Below are positions 15,416 to 23,814 of a stretch of DNA of 59,736 nt, in pieces. The stretch covers positions 1 to 59,736 of the IMG/VR virus record IMGVR_UViG_3300019458_000038, one strand, 5' to 3'. The DNA comes from a virus. The notes under the pieces were generated by a model. It had not been told where the DNA came from. It worked only from the letters and a program-made list of their open reading frames with translations, and did no database searches. Made by a program: the position numbers and the translations under genes. Numbering within the stretch: position 1 is the stretch's first letter; each line of letters opens with the position of its first letter.

Positions 15416-17395
15416 GTGGCCAAAGAGTCCGAGAAGAAAGCCGTCAAGCGCTGGCGAGAGAGGATCGACCAGGCCGAAAAGGCTTACAACGCCTGGGCCA
15501 AGGACTACAAGATCGCTCGCTGCAAGCGCTACTGGAAGGGACACCAGAGGGTGGGGGAGGACCGACTCGACGCCCACGACGAGGAGCGCGCCGTGGTCAA
15601 CCTCATCAAGCCCTCGGTAGGGGTGCAGATCCCGAGCATGTACTTCAACCACCCCTTCGTGCGGATCAGCGCGTCACCGGCCATCAGCGAGACCGCTGAC
15701 TCGACCCTGGACGAGAAGAAGCAGCTCCTCCAGGACACCGCGAACACCATCGTCAGGGACAAGAGGACCGACTTCAAGTTCCAGACCCGACTGGCGATGA
15801 AGGACGCCTTCTGGGCCTTCGGGGTGGTGGAGACCGGGTACAGCGCCGTCTTCTCGGACAACCCGGCCTTCAAGAGGCCCCCTCTGTACGAGGACGAGAA
15901 GGCCAAGGAAGACCTCGGCAGCAGCACGGCCAAGCTCGCCCCAGAGGACGAGCCGGCTGACCTAGACGAGGTCGCCGACGACATCAGCTCGCTGGAGAAG
16001 CTGGTGTCAGAAGAGCACTTCTACGTCAAGAGGATCCCGCCCCAGACGTTCCGGTGCTCGGTCAACAGCAATCCGACGCTGGAACACAACGACTGGGTAG
16101 GCTACTACGAGTGGATGTACGTCGAGGACGTGAAGAAGGCCCCGGCTTACAGGAGGACCTCCAGCCTGAAGTCGTCCGGGAAGCTGGCCAACGAGTACTC
16201 GTCTCTGACGAAGACGACCACGACTCCGGACGACCTCGACGCGGTGGAGGACGAGGACTCGGACAGGCACGAGCGGTCCTGCATGGTGAAAATTTGGAAG
16301 GTGTGGAGCCTCCGGGACAACACCAGGTACGTGCTCGCGGACGGTCACGACTACTTCCTGCTGAAGAAGAAGTACCGCGTCATGCTGCTCCACGTCCTCA
16401 GGCTAGAAGAGGACCCCGACGAGTTCTACCCGATACCCCCGATCTACTCGATGCTCTTCCCGCAGGACGAGTACAACGACAGCAGAGAGATGCTCCGCGG
16501 GCTCAGGAAGACCGTCTACCCCCGCCGCCTGGTCAGCGACAGGCTGAAGACGGAGGAGCGCGAGAAGCTGGAGATGGGAGGGCCGAACGTCTATGCCGTG
16601 GTGGAGGGAGACCCGACCGGGGTGGTGGTCCCTCTCCAGCAGCCGTTGGTCGACTCGGCGGTCGTCAGGACCCTGGCCGTCGCGAAAGAGGACCTGCTCC
16701 AGGTCAGCCACGTGTCCGGGGAGTCTCGCGGGCAGGCCGAGTCTGACACCGCCACGCAGGCCGCCATCGTGGACAGGAGGCAGACGATCACGGAGAGCTT
16801 CGCCCGGATGCTGGTGGCCGAGTGGCTCGGCTCCGCCATCAAGGCGCTGATGAACTTGGCCATAGACAAGATGACCCTCCCCATGTGGGTCAAGCGTAAC
16901 GTAGACCTCCACTCGCCAAGCGCACCCATGGACGCAGAGAAGATAGCCGAGCTGCACAGGGAGATAACCCTGGATGACCTGATGGAGGCCGACCGCACGC
17001 TCCGCTGGGACGTAGCGGTGGACATCGAGACCATGTCTCCAGTGACGGAGCAAGAGGCTCGGGCCGAGATGAGTCAGCTCATAACCATGATCTCCCAGCC
17101 GGCCGCGGCGATGCTCCTGGCCAAGGCTCCGACCCTGCTCAAGAGGGCTCTGGACACGTTCGGGTTCAGGTCTTCGGCCGACCACAAGATGGTCCAGGAG
17201 GCCCTGGGCCTTGTCGCCGCGGCGAACATGCAGGTCCCCGGTTCGATGCCGAACCCGTCCCAGGCCCAGCAGCCGGGGCCAGGAGGCCCACAGTTCGCAG
17301 CCGCCCCGGCAGGGCCGGGGGCGCCGACTCCAGACCAAGCCCAACCGCAGCCTGGCCCCATCGTCCAACCCGCGGCGGCTCCCCCTCAGCAGTGA
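15416..17395 (+). CDS. portal protein, 659 aa
   Basis: GTG start with CCGGAGG. Position after the terminase, length and features fit a portal: helical N-terminus with RYWKGHQ, a central alpha/beta region with IPPQTFRCSVNSNPTLEHND and FYPIPPIYSMLFPQDEYND, and a long helical stem and crown (SDTATQAAIVDRRQTITESF). The last 60 residues are Pro/Gln/Ala-rich and probably disordered. Twelve copies form the DNA entry ring at one vertex (family knowledge). Confidence 0.8.
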   Translation: MAKESEKKAVKRWRERIDQAEKAYNAWAKDYKIARCKRYWKGHQRVGEDRLDAHDEERAVVNLIKPSVGVQIPSMYFNHPFVRISASPAISETADSTLDEKKQLLQDTANTIVRDKRTDFKFQTRLAMKDAFWAFGVVETGYSAVFSDNPAFKRPPLYEDEKAKEDLGSSTAKLAPEDEPADLDEVADDISSLEKLVSEEHFYVKRIPPQTFRCSVNSNPTLEHNDWVGYYEWMYVEDVKKAPAYRRTSSLKSSGKLANEYSSLTKTTTTPDDLDAVEDEDSDRHERSCMVKIWKVWSLRDNTRYVLADGHDYFLLKKKYRVMLLHVLRLEEDPDEFYPIPPIYSMLFPQDEYNDSREMLRGLRKTVYPRRLVSDRLKTEEREKLEMGGPNVYAVVEGDPTGVVVPLQQPLVDSAVVRTLAVAKEDLLQVSHVSGESRGQAESDTATQAAIVDRRQTITESFARMLVAEWLGSAIKALMNLAIDKMTLPMWVKRNVDLHSPSAPMDAEKIAELHREITLDDLMEADRTLRWDVAVDIETMSPVTEQEARAEMSQLITMISQPAAAMLLAKAPTLLKRALDTFGFRSSADHKMVQEALGLVAAANMQVPGSMPNPSQAQQPGPGGPQFAAAPAGPGAPTPDQAQPQPGPIVQPAAAPPQQ

Positions 17396-17405
17396 GGTCT
17401 ACTGA

Positions 17406-17696
17406 GTGAACACGACGAAGTGTGACGAGTGCGGGAACGACTACCGGGTCGGAGACTGGCCCTGGTGCGGTGGTGGAGGAGAGCACCGGCCGGGTAGGTA
17501 CGGGTTCGAGCCGTTCCGGGACTACGTCGACGAGCACATCCTCGAGGGAGGGACCGACGTCGGACTGAACGGGGCCGGAGAGGTCGTCCGCGGGACTCGC
17601 ATCACATCACGAGAGCAGCGTCGCGCCATCATGAGGGCGAACAAGATCGAGTTCGGGGGACGCAGGTACGGCCGCTCGAAAGGCGTGATGTTCTAG
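17406..17696 (+). CDS. zinc-ribbon protein, 96 aa
   Basis: KCDECGNDY and a third Cys in WPWCGGGG make a short zinc site at the N-terminus. The rest includes EPFRDYVDEHILEGGTDVGL and a basic end. Similar CxxC proteins often follow portal genes in phages and are annotated only as zinc-ribbon proteins. Confidence 0.65.
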   Translation: MNTTKCDECGNDYRVGDWPWCGGGGEHRPGRYGFEPFRDYVDEHILEGGTDVGLNGAGEVVRGTRITSREQRRAIMRANKIEFGGRRYGRSKGVMF

Positions 17697-17704
17697 GGTT
17701 AGTG

Positions 17705-17710
17705 TAGACT
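17705..17710 (+). promoter_or_regulatory. -10 box TAGACT, leaderless-type promoter
   Basis: TAGACT preceded directly by TG, ending 6 nt before ATG 17717 with no Shine-Dalgarno between. Confidence 0.5.
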
Positions 17711-17716
17711 GTCACC

Positions 17717-18667
17717 ATGCACCGCCCGAGCGGACAGAACCACAGGGAGCTGGCAGAGTGGGCCCAGCAGAACATAGACCCGTCCGTCTCGGTGGACCAG
17801 GGGGAAGCTTACGTCGCCGAGGGCTGGCACGACCCGTCCTGCCCCGACAACAAGCCGTTCAGGACGGCCAAGCAAGGCAACTTCGGAAGCGCGAACACCT
17901 GCGTGGAGAAGCCCGACAACGCTCCGGACGGGTTCACCGCGTGGGGTCAGAACCAGGCCATCCCAGAGGCCGAGGCCCAGGCCAGGACGGCAGCCATGCT
18001 CGGCGGACAGCCGGGAGGCGCCGGAGGAGCCGGAGCGGCCCCGGGCGCTCCTGCCGCTCCAGCGGCCCCGCTAACTCTCCAGCAGCAACTCGAGCAGATG
18101 TTCACGGGCCAGAGGGGACTCTTCGGGTTCTCTGGAGGCAGGAACCCACTGGCACAGCAGCTCAGCGGCATGTTCTCTGGCCCAGCAGGACAGGCGCTCG
18201 CCGGGTCCCCAGGGATCAAGGGGAGGGCTCTGGCCGGTGGGGGGATAGTCTGGGGGCCTACCGGGGGATACACAGACCTCTCTGGGTTCGGGAGCAACCC
18301 ACTGCTGACCGGAGGAGCCCAGACGGAGGGCACCGGCCTCGTGTACGACGTCGGGACGGCTGGTTACAGGCCGTTCGATCAGCCCACCGGACTCGGACCG
18401 TCGGGTCCGATGCTCCCGACGACGGCCAGGTCTTTGTCCCCGATACAGCCAGGGGCCATGACGCCAGGCGGTGGAACGATCTTCAACACGGCGCAGCAGC
18501 AGCCGCCCAGTCCAGCCCCACAGCAGCCGGCAGCGCCTCCGGTGATACCGACCTTCACCCCCACGTCACCGCTCGGGCAGGCGATGTCGCGTCAGCGACG
18601 CCGCGCCGCGCCAGCTTTCCGCGCGCAGTCTGACCTCTACGGGTCGGCCGCGGCGCCAATGTTCTGA
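17717..18667 (+). CDS. Gly/Ala/Pro/Gln-rich virion-region protein, 316 aa
   Basis: N-terminal 80 residues look folded (HRELAEWAQQNIDPSV, YVAEGWHDPSCPDNKP, two Cys). The remainder is low complexity with GGAGGAGAAPGAP stretches, QQQ runs and Pro-rich segments. Lies between portal and scaffold genes with an apparent leaderless promoter. Possibly a minor capsid or scaffold-associated protein; not recognised. Confidence 0.55.
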   Translation: MHRPSGQNHRELAEWAQQNIDPSVSVDQGEAYVAEGWHDPSCPDNKPFRTAKQGNFGSANTCVEKPDNAPDGFTAWGQNQAIPEAEAQARTAAMLGGQPGGAGGAGAAPGAPAAPAAPLTLQQQLEQMFTGQRGLFGFSGGRNPLAQQLSGMFSGPAGQALAGSPGIKGRALAGGGIVWGPTGGYTDLSGFGSNPLLTGGAQTEGTGLVYDVGTAGYRPFDQPTGLGPSGPMLPTTARSLSPIQPGAMTPGGGTIFNTAQQQPPSPAPQQPAAPPVIPTFTPTSPLGQAMSRQRRRAAPAFRAQSDLYGSAAAPMF

Positions 18668-18678
18668 GGAGAAAACAG

Positions 18679-18984
18679 ATGGCACACTACCCCGAACCGT
18701 CCCTGGCCTCGAGGCTCTCGGAGTCGAAGAAGAAGAAGATGAGGCCCTCCCTGGACGTGTCGGCCAGGGTCGACTTCTACGCCCCGCACGGCGAGACTCC
18801 GAGTTCCTGGAGGAAGGAAGAGCGGGACCGCCTGGAGAAGGAGATCAAGGAGACGGACAAGATCATCAAGAACTTCAACCCGAAGTCTGCCGCCGATCAG
18901 GTCCTCCGCTCCCTCAAGACGGACCTGGCGGTGAAGAAGGCCCGCCTCATGGAGGTCCAGGCCAAGATCAACGGGGGCAAGTGA
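18679..18984 (+). CDS. lysine-rich coiled-coil protein, 101 aa
   Basis: ATG preceded by GAGGAGAAAAC. Two basic helical parts (SRLSESKKKKMRPSLDVSAR; EKEIKETDKIIKNFNPKSA) and heptads to the end. Short gap to the next gene suggests one operon. Could be a head-associated DNA-binding or assembly factor; no family found. Confidence 0.55.
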   Translation: MAHYPEPSLASRLSESKKKKMRPSLDVSARVDFYAPHGETPSSWRKEERDRLEKEIKETDKIIKNFNPKSAADQVLRSLKTDLAVKKARLMEVQAKINGGK

Positions 18985-18991
18985 GGACCGC

Positions 18992-19198
18992 ATGGCGAAG
19001 AATGCGTCCCTGTCCGACAGGCTCACCGAGATGAAGATGCGCGGGAAGCTGCGCGGAAAGACTCGAAAGAAGGGGCTGAGCCAAGCCAAGGCGAAGGAGA
19101 TCATGAGGCACGGGGAGGTCCGGGGGAGATCCCTGACCAAGAAGCAGCGCGGGCTGTTCGGACTCATCGCTGGGGGCAAGACCCCGACTAAGCAGTGA
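18992..19198 (+). CDS. small basic phage head-region protein, 68 aa
   Basis: Highly basic; the end AKEIMRHGEVRGRSLTKKQR followed by GLFGLIAGGKTP matches a short motif often seen in phage head regions (EMLRHGEVRGxxLTxKQRxFFG). The function of that family is not known to me. It precedes the scaffold-like gene. Confidence 0.6.
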   Translation: MAKNASLSDRLTEMKMRGKLRGKTRKKGLSQAKAKEIMRHGEVRGRSLTKKQRGLFGLIAGGKTPTKQ

Positions 19199-19205
19199 TT
19201 GTTCT

Positions 19206-19214
19206 GTGCTAGAC
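19206..19214 (+). promoter_or_regulatory. extended -10 promoter TGCTAGACT
   Basis: TGnTAnnnT in the gap before ATG 19246, which also has a GAGGAGGTAAG site. Identical 9-mer to that at 5166-5174. Confidence 0.5.
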
Positions 19215-19245
19215 TCACACTTGTTGGGATAGAGGAGGTAAGAAG

Positions 19246-20187
19246 ATGCCCGTAGAAGAGAAGGTCGAGGGAGAGGCCGCGGACAAGAAGTCCCCCGCCG
19301 GAGCGGCGGACCAGGCCAAGTCCGAGCCGACGAAGAGTCCGGCAACCTCGCAGGAGACGGACAAGGCGGACGAGACCGTCGACAACGGAGAGGAAGACCT
19401 CCAAGACGACGACGGCGGAGCCGACGACGACGACGAGGTCTTCACCGTCACCGCCGAGGACCTGACGGCCATCAAAGCGGACCCTCGGCTCAAGAGGGTC
19501 TACAAGAACCTGAGCAGGGCCGCCACCAAGAAGTTCCAGGCCATCGCCAGGGACTCGGAGGTCCTCGAACAGATCCGCGCGAACCCTCTCGAGGCCGCGA
19601 AGGCCATCGCCGCCCACGTGGGGCTCAGGGTGGTAGAAGACCAGAAGCCAGAAAAGGAGACGAAGGCGGTGGAGGACGCCATCACCGCCAAGATCGCCAA
19701 GCTGTACGGCGAGGAGTACGCCGCGGACGTCCGGTCGGTCATAGAGGAGGTGTCGCGCAGCGTCGTGGCCTCCGCCGTAGCGCCGCTACAAGCCAGAGCC
19801 GAGGAGCTCACCAGGAACGTACTGGACAGCAGCAGCGAGTCCGAGATCCAGGCGTTCAAGGCGTCCATGAAGGGCGCCGTCACCCCGGAAGTCGAGAAGC
19901 GGATGACCGAGCTGACTTACGAGATCGCCGCCGGGGAGCGGAGCACCCCGCAGGCATACCTCAAGAGGCTCTACCAGATCGCCAGCTCCGAACTGGGCGG
20001 GAAGAAGGCCACGGCGCAGGTGGCGGACAGGATCAAGAAGGCTGCGGAAGAGCAGGAGCCTAGCCGCGCGGCGTCGGAGTCGAAGGTCGCGGCTGACAGG
20101 GCGGAACAGCTCAAGGGGCTGTCCTTCGACGAGATGCTGGAGAAGGCTTTCGAAATGGCCTCCACCGAGCACCGCGGTACGGCCTAG
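19246..20187 (+). CDS. capsid scaffold-like protein, 313 aa
   Basis: Acidic, Ala/Glu/Lys-rich first 80 residues (DLQDDDGGADDDDEVFTV), then helical coiled-coil segments and a basic or amphipathic C-terminus (FDEMLEKAFEMASTEHRGTA). Composition, length and position directly before the major capsid gene fit a scaffolding protein. No protease motif is seen. Strong GAGGAGG site. Confidence 0.65.
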   Translation: MPVEEKVEGEAADKKSPAGAADQAKSEPTKSPATSQETDKADETVDNGEEDLQDDDGGADDDDEVFTVTAEDLTAIKADPRLKRVYKNLSRAATKKFQAIARDSEVLEQIRANPLEAAKAIAAHVGLRVVEDQKPEKETKAVEDAITAKIAKLYGEEYAADVRSVIEEVSRSVVASAVAPLQARAEELTRNVLDSSSESEIQAFKASMKGAVTPEVEKRMTELTYEIAAGERSTPQAYLKRLYQIASSELGGKKATAQVADRIKKAAEEQEPSRAASESKVAADRAEQLKGLSFDEMLEKAFEMASTEHRGTA

Positions 20188-20204
20188 TTCCAGCAGCTAG
20201 GTAC

Positions 20205-20234
20205 TTGACGGCATCCTCATGGTCGTGGTAGCGT
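20205..20234 (+). promoter_or_regulatory. sigma70-type promoter for the capsid gene
   Basis: TTGACG (20205-20210), an 18-nt spacer and TAGCGT (20229-20234) with an extended TGG just before. The best -35/-10 pair on the plus strand, placed after the scaffold stop and 366 nt upstream of the capsid start. Confidence 0.6.
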
Positions 20235-20239
20235 AAGCA

Positions 20240-20600
20240 TTTGACCGCCGGCGCCAGCCGGAGGGTCTGAGCCGGAGCGAGAGAGACAGAGAGCGGAAGC
20301 GGCCAGCAGGCGACCGCGTGACACGCCGCCAGACCTGAAGCCGAGCCAACGCCCACAGGGCGCGCCGGCGGGGTCGAGGGCGGGAAAGACACGGAGCGGG
20401 AGCAGGCGCCGTCGCAGGAACAGCCCCACCGTCCCCGAGAGCCAACGCCCACAGGGCGCGCCGGCGGGAAGGTAGTCGGGCGACACGCAGCGACGTCAGA
20501 GCCAGGTAGTTCAGCAGGCGCGGGCAGTCCCTGGCGGGGGCTCCGCGCGAGCAGTTTTGTCCGCCCGCGTTAACTACTCTCTGACGAGAGGACTGACAGA
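20240..20600 (+). ncRNA. long structured 5' leader of the capsid mRNA
   Basis: A 413-base gene-free stretch (20188-20600), very GC-rich, without a supported ORF. A 30-bp unit (starting GAGCCAACGCCC) is repeated exactly at 20343-20372 and 20439-20468 and each can fold GCCC-ACA-GGGC. Other hairpins include CCGGCGCCAGCCGG near 20250 and CTCTC-TGAC-GAGAG just before the capsid start. Inference: a structured leader that stabilises or controls the capsid mRNA. Confidence 0.5.
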
Positions 20601-21659
20601 ATGCCTGCAACGACACTCACCCGGATCTACGATTCGGTCCTGACGACCACCCTCGACCTCATCCGTCCGGGTATCGAGGACCAGATCAGCACCGGGACCA
20701 AGCTGCTGTACTTCTACAAGAAGAAGGGCAACTGGAAGGGCGTCAGCTCCGGTGGGGCCAAGTACGCCGTTCCGCTGATGTACGAGCTCGTGGCCTCGGA
20801 CTCCTACGCCGGCTACTCCCAGCTCGACACCACGCCGTTCGAGGGCGTGACCGACGCCTTCTTCGACTGGCGCCAGACCGCCAGCCACGTGACCATCTCT
20901 GGGCTGGAGGAGTTCCAGAACCGCGACGCCCAGGGGACCAGGGTCCTCGACCTGCTCAAGCTCCGCACCAAGCAGGCCCTCCTGGGGATCGAGGACTTCT
21001 TCGCCCAGACCTTGATGAGGGGCCAGGGCAAGAACGACACCACGTCCGTCACGTCCGCCTACGTCTCGCCCCTGAACGCCAGCGTGTTCATCGACCCGCT
21101 GCCACTGCTGATCAAGTTCGCCCCGACCACCTCGACCGTCATCGGCAGCATCAACCAGAACACCAACACCTGGTGGAGGAACCAGACCAAGAACGCCAAC
21201 GGCGCCTCGTTCGCGGCCATCCTGAAGCAGCTGCGCGAGCTGTACACGCAGTGCTCCAAGGGCCCGGGAGGGTCTCCCGACGCCCACATCGTCGACCTGG
21301 GCACCTTCGACCTGTACGAGACCGCCCTCGCGGCCTCGCACCGCAACCCGGACTACCAGAAGGCCGACATCCCGTTCCAGAGCCTGCTCTTCAAGGGCAA
21401 GCCGGTCGTGGCCGAGGAGTTCACCGTGGACGTGCAGAACGGCTCCACGACCGTCACCAAGGGCTCGTGGTTCATGCTCAACACGCAGTTCTTGGGAGTG
21501 ACCTTCGACAAAGAGCACAACTTCGCCCCGGGGCCGTTCATCCGGCCGGAGAACCAGGACGCGCGCACGGCCCAGATCCTCTGGTACGGCGTGCACTGGG
21601 TTTCGAACCGCAGGAAGCAGGGCGTGGCCGGGAACATCGACCTGACCGTGTCCTCGTAG
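20601..21659 (+). CDS. major capsid protein, 352 aa
   Basis: ATG with GAGAGGA upstream. Pattern of HK97-fold capsid proteins lacking a cleaved delta domain: helical N-arm (RIYDSVLTTTLDLIRPGIED), a strand pair (GNWKGVSSGGAKYAVPLMYE), the spine region (FFDWRQTASHVTISGLEEFQ), an A-domain with QKADIPFQSLLFKGKPVVAE and a final hydrophobic stretch. It has its own promoter and leader and is followed by a strong hairpin, as expected for the most abundant protein. Confidence 0.85.
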   Translation: MPATTLTRIYDSVLTTTLDLIRPGIEDQISTGTKLLYFYKKKGNWKGVSSGGAKYAVPLMYELVASDSYAGYSQLDTTPFEGVTDAFFDWRQTASHVTISGLEEFQNRDAQGTRVLDLLKLRTKQALLGIEDFFAQTLMRGQGKNDTTSVTSAYVSPLNASVFIDPLPLLIKFAPTTSTVIGSINQNTNTWWRNQTKNANGASFAAILKQLRELYTQCSKGPGGSPDAHIVDLGTFDLYETALAASHRNPDYQKADIPFQSLLFKGKPVVAEEFTVDVQNGSTTVTKGSWFMLNTQFLGVTFDKEHNFAPGPFIRPENQDARTAQILWYGVHWVSNRRKQGVAGNIDLTVSS

Positions 21660-21674
21660 TCGAACTGAGCAAAA

Positions 21675-21704
21675 CGGCGGGGGCCAGAGCACCGGCCCCC
21701 GTTA
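21675..21704 (+). terminator. strong hairpin after the capsid gene
   Basis: CGGGGGCC (21678-21685) pairs with GGCCCCCG (21694-21701) around an 8-nt loop, 16 nt after the capsid stop. Only GTTAACC follows, so it is either a terminator without a U-tract or a 3'-end stabiliser. Confidence 0.55.
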
Positions 21705-21776
21705 ACCCAACTCCGCGCGTCGGGTCAGAGCGTTGGGCGCGCGGGCAAGTGAAACGCTCATTGAGGAAGTGAACAC

Positions 21777-22214
21777 ATGCTGTTCCAGCGCATCAACCGC
21801 ACCGACGCGGAGAAGGTCTTCTCGGTCCTGCAGAACGTCCAGGCGTCGACCATCTCCCAGGGGGCCATCGCCGTCCTCGACATCACGAGCTCGGTCAACG
21901 GGGTGAGGGTCAGCCAGGCCGCCGCCGCCACCCTCGGGCTGGCGGTCGGAGTCGCGGCAGAGTCCGTCGCTGACTCGGCCTTCGGCAAGTTCCAGGTCTA
22001 CGGCTTCAACAGCCAGGTCTACGTCACCAACTCGACCAACAACTCGATCAACGCCGGTGACGTGCTGATCGCCGTGGCCAGCGCGAACCACCTGGCCTCC
22101 CTGGAGACCACCGCTGCCACCGGAGCCAACGGGTTCTTCTACGCCGCGGAGGACTTCGTGACCGCTACGACCCCGGCTGTGGCGCAAAAGAAGGCGTGGA
22201 TCAGGGCCCTCTAG
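21777..22214 (+). CDS. capsid decoration/head fibre candidate, 145 aa
   Basis: ATG after GAGGAAGTGAAC. Ser/Thr/Ala/Val-rich and strand-like (ISQGAIAVLDITSSVNGVRV, FQVYGFNSQVYVTNST, AGDVLIAVASAN). Position directly after the capsid gene and size fit a decoration protein. No certain family. Confidence 0.6.
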   Translation: MLFQRINRTDAEKVFSVLQNVQASTISQGAIAVLDITSSVNGVRVSQAAAATLGLAVGVAAESVADSAFGKFQVYGFNSQVYVTNSTNNSINAGDVLIAVASANHLASLETTAATGANGFFYAAEDFVTATTPAVAQKKAWIRAL

Positions 22215-22248
22215 GGTAGCGCCTCGCCGCACGACAGGACGAAGCCGT

Positions 22249-22284
22249 CGGGAGACCTTCCGGGCCAGGCTCGGCGGTCTCCCG
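22249..22284 (+). terminator. hairpin between head genes
   Basis: CGGGAGACC (22249-22257) pairs with GGTCTCCCG (22276-22284) across an 18-nt loop in the gap before ATG 22317. No U-run; weak terminator or processing hairpin. Confidence 0.4.
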
Positions 22285-22316
22285 GCGGACACCCACTACC
22301 CCACTGAGGTGAACTG

Positions 22317-22643
22317 ATGGCACTGTCAGACTGGCCGGGCCTGGTACAGCACCGGGTGTACACGAACGCTGATTCCGCGAACATCACGGTCAACCTCCCG
22401 GCCGCACTGCTTGGCTCCAACGTAACGATTCTCGCGACCCAAGCTGGGCTCGTCAGCGTCGTCCTAGCGTCGGGAGACAGCATCGTGAGCGGGTTCGGCG
22501 GAGAGACCATCAGCTCTGGCGACCAGGCCCCGCACCTCCGAAGCGGGGGCCACTCCGGGGCGGTCCTCCGTCTGGTCCCGGTGAGGAACAACGGCGACCC
22601 GGACGGTGGGCTGTGGCTAGCCGAGACCGAGAACTGGACGTAG
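22317..22643 (+). CDS. beta-rich small virion protein, 108 aa
   Basis: ATG preceded by GAGGTGAACTG. Strand-rich (HRVYTNADSANITVNLPAAL, VTILATQAGLVSVVLASGD) with a GGLWLAETENW end, like decoration or fibre-tip modules. In the head-accessory cluster. Family unknown. Confidence 0.6.
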   Translation: MALSDWPGLVQHRVYTNADSANITVNLPAALLGSNVTILATQAGLVSVVLASGDSIVSGFGGETISSGDQAPHLRSGGHSGAVLRLVPVRNNGDPDGGLWLAETENWT

Positions 22644-22646
22644 GTG

Positions 22647-22898
22647 ATGCCGGCCGCGTGCTGTGAACACTGCGACCAGGTCGACGCCGCGAGGGTGGAG
22701 ATCCGGTACATCAAGGAGAAGGTGGACCAGGTAGCAGAGGCCGTGGAAGACCTCGGGGAGAAGTTCGTCTCTAAGGACGCCTTCGGGCCGGTCCAGAAGA
22801 TAGCGTACGGACTAGTGGCTCTCCTGGGCGGAGCTATGCTGACCGCGGCCGCGACCCAGGCGGTGGCGGCCCTGAAGTCAGTGTCGGCCCTGTGGTAG
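22647..22898 (+). CDS. XhlA-like membrane protein (holin candidate), 83 aa
   Basis: An N-terminal CCEHC, a charged helix with heptads (VEIRYIKEKVDQVAEAVEDL), then one membrane span (IAYGLVALLGGAMLTAAATQ). This cytoplasmic coiled coil plus C-terminal span is the haemolysin XhlA-type holin layout. It is far from the SleB-like hydrolase, so lysis is inferred from topology only. GTG 22644 is an alternative start. Confidence 0.55.
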   Translation: MPAACCEHCDQVDAARVEIRYIKEKVDQVAEAVEDLGEKFVSKDAFGPVQKIAYGLVALLGGAMLTAAATQAVAALKSVSALW

Positions 22899-22901
22899 AC
22901 T
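22893..22901 (+). promoter_or_regulatory. extended -10 promoter TGGTAGACT
   Basis: TGnTAnnnT overlapping the upstream stop TAG; ATG 22925 follows with a TTGGAGGTC site. Confidence 0.45.
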
Positions 22902-22924
22902 CTTTTTATTGGAGGTCTTGAGCC

Positions 22925-23239
22925 ATGCCGGAGAAGATGGGTTACGCGCACGACGTGAAGCCGGAGCCGAAGGTCCCGAGCGTCAAGGAGGAGTCTTACG
23001 ACGACATGGGGGCGCCGGCTTCCGAGAAGTCCGGAGGGTCTTCATTCTCGAAGTACCTGAAGGAGGCCAAGGCCGAGTGCGACCGCGAGCACACGAAGCT
23101 CGACGGGGTGGCCACCAGGGAGAACAACGGCGGCATGAGCTACGGTGGTGGCCAGAGCCGCGACGCCGTCCGCAAGTACAGCGGCGGGAAGCTACCGGCG
23201 AACTACGGCAGCGAGAGCAAGACCGGCGACGACTACTGA
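22925..23239 (+). CDS. charged low-complexity protein, 104 aa
   Basis: Lys/Glu/Ser/Gly-rich (MPEKMGYAHDVKPEPKVPSV, SFSKYLKEAKAECDREHTKL) with a Gly-rich tail. Probably flexible. Between head genes and the enzyme cassette. Unknown family. Confidence 0.55.
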   Translation: MPEKMGYAHDVKPEPKVPSVKEESYDDMGAPASEKSGGSSFSKYLKEAKAECDREHTKLDGVATRENNGGMSYGGGQSRDAVRKYSGGKLPANYGSESKTGDDY

Positions 23240-23246
23240 TCGGTCT

Positions 23247-23263
23247 CCCGGCTCACGGCCGGG
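23247..23263 (+). terminator. short hairpin before the enzyme cassette
   Basis: CCCGGC (23247-23252) and GCCGGG (23258-23263) around TCACG. No U-run. It separates the structural gene from the methyltransferase gene. Confidence 0.35.
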
Positions 23264-23289
23264 ACGTTGGGGAGATAGAGAGGTGAGGC

Positions 23290-23814
23290 GTGAGGGGTCT
23301 GCTCGTCGGGGCCGGGTCTAGGATTGGGTTCCCGCTCTACCCGGTCGGACTGGCTGAGCCAGACGAGCTGGTCAGGCTCGACGTGAACCCGGCTCACAAC
23401 CCAGACGTCGTGTGGGACATGGAGAAGACCCCGTGGCCCCTGGAGTCGTACAGCTTCGACGTGGTCGGGGCGTTCGAGATCCTGGAGCACCTCGGGAGGC
23501 AGGGAGACGAGGTATCTTTCTTCTCCCACTTCTACGAGATATGGCGGATTCTCAAGAGCGGCGGGGTCTTGGTAGGCACCTGCCCGAGCTACAAGAGCAT
23601 GTGGGCGTGGGGAGACCCCAGCCACAAGCGTGTCATCACGTCCGGGTCAATGACGTTCCTAGACCAGTCGAAGTACTCGGAGGTCGGGGTTACCCCGATG
23701 TCAGACTTCAGGCACTTGTGGAAGGGGGACTTCGTCGCTGAGCACGTGAAAGAGGGAGACGACTTCCTGGAGTTCGGTCTCAGGGCGGTCAAGCCGGCGA
23801 GGCTGACGAGGTGA
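23290..23814 (+). CDS. class I SAM-dependent methyltransferase-like protein, 174 aa
   Basis: GTG start. Contains LLVGAGS near the N-terminus, the acidic strand end LVRLDVNP, SFDVVGAFEILEHL (motif IV/post-I region of Methyltransf_11 proteins) and EIWRILKSGGVLVGTCPS. Substrate unknown. GTG of the radical SAM gene overlaps its stop, so they form one unit with the zinc-ribbon and glycosyltransferase genes. Confidence 0.7.
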   Translation: MRGLLVGAGSRIGFPLYPVGLAEPDELVRLDVNPAHNPDVVWDMEKTPWPLESYSFDVVGAFEILEHLGRQGDEVSFFSHFYEIWRILKSGGVLVGTCPSYKSMWAWGDPSHKRVITSGSMTFLDQSKYSEVGVTPMSDFRHLWKGDFVAEHVKEGDDFLEFGLRAVKPARLTR

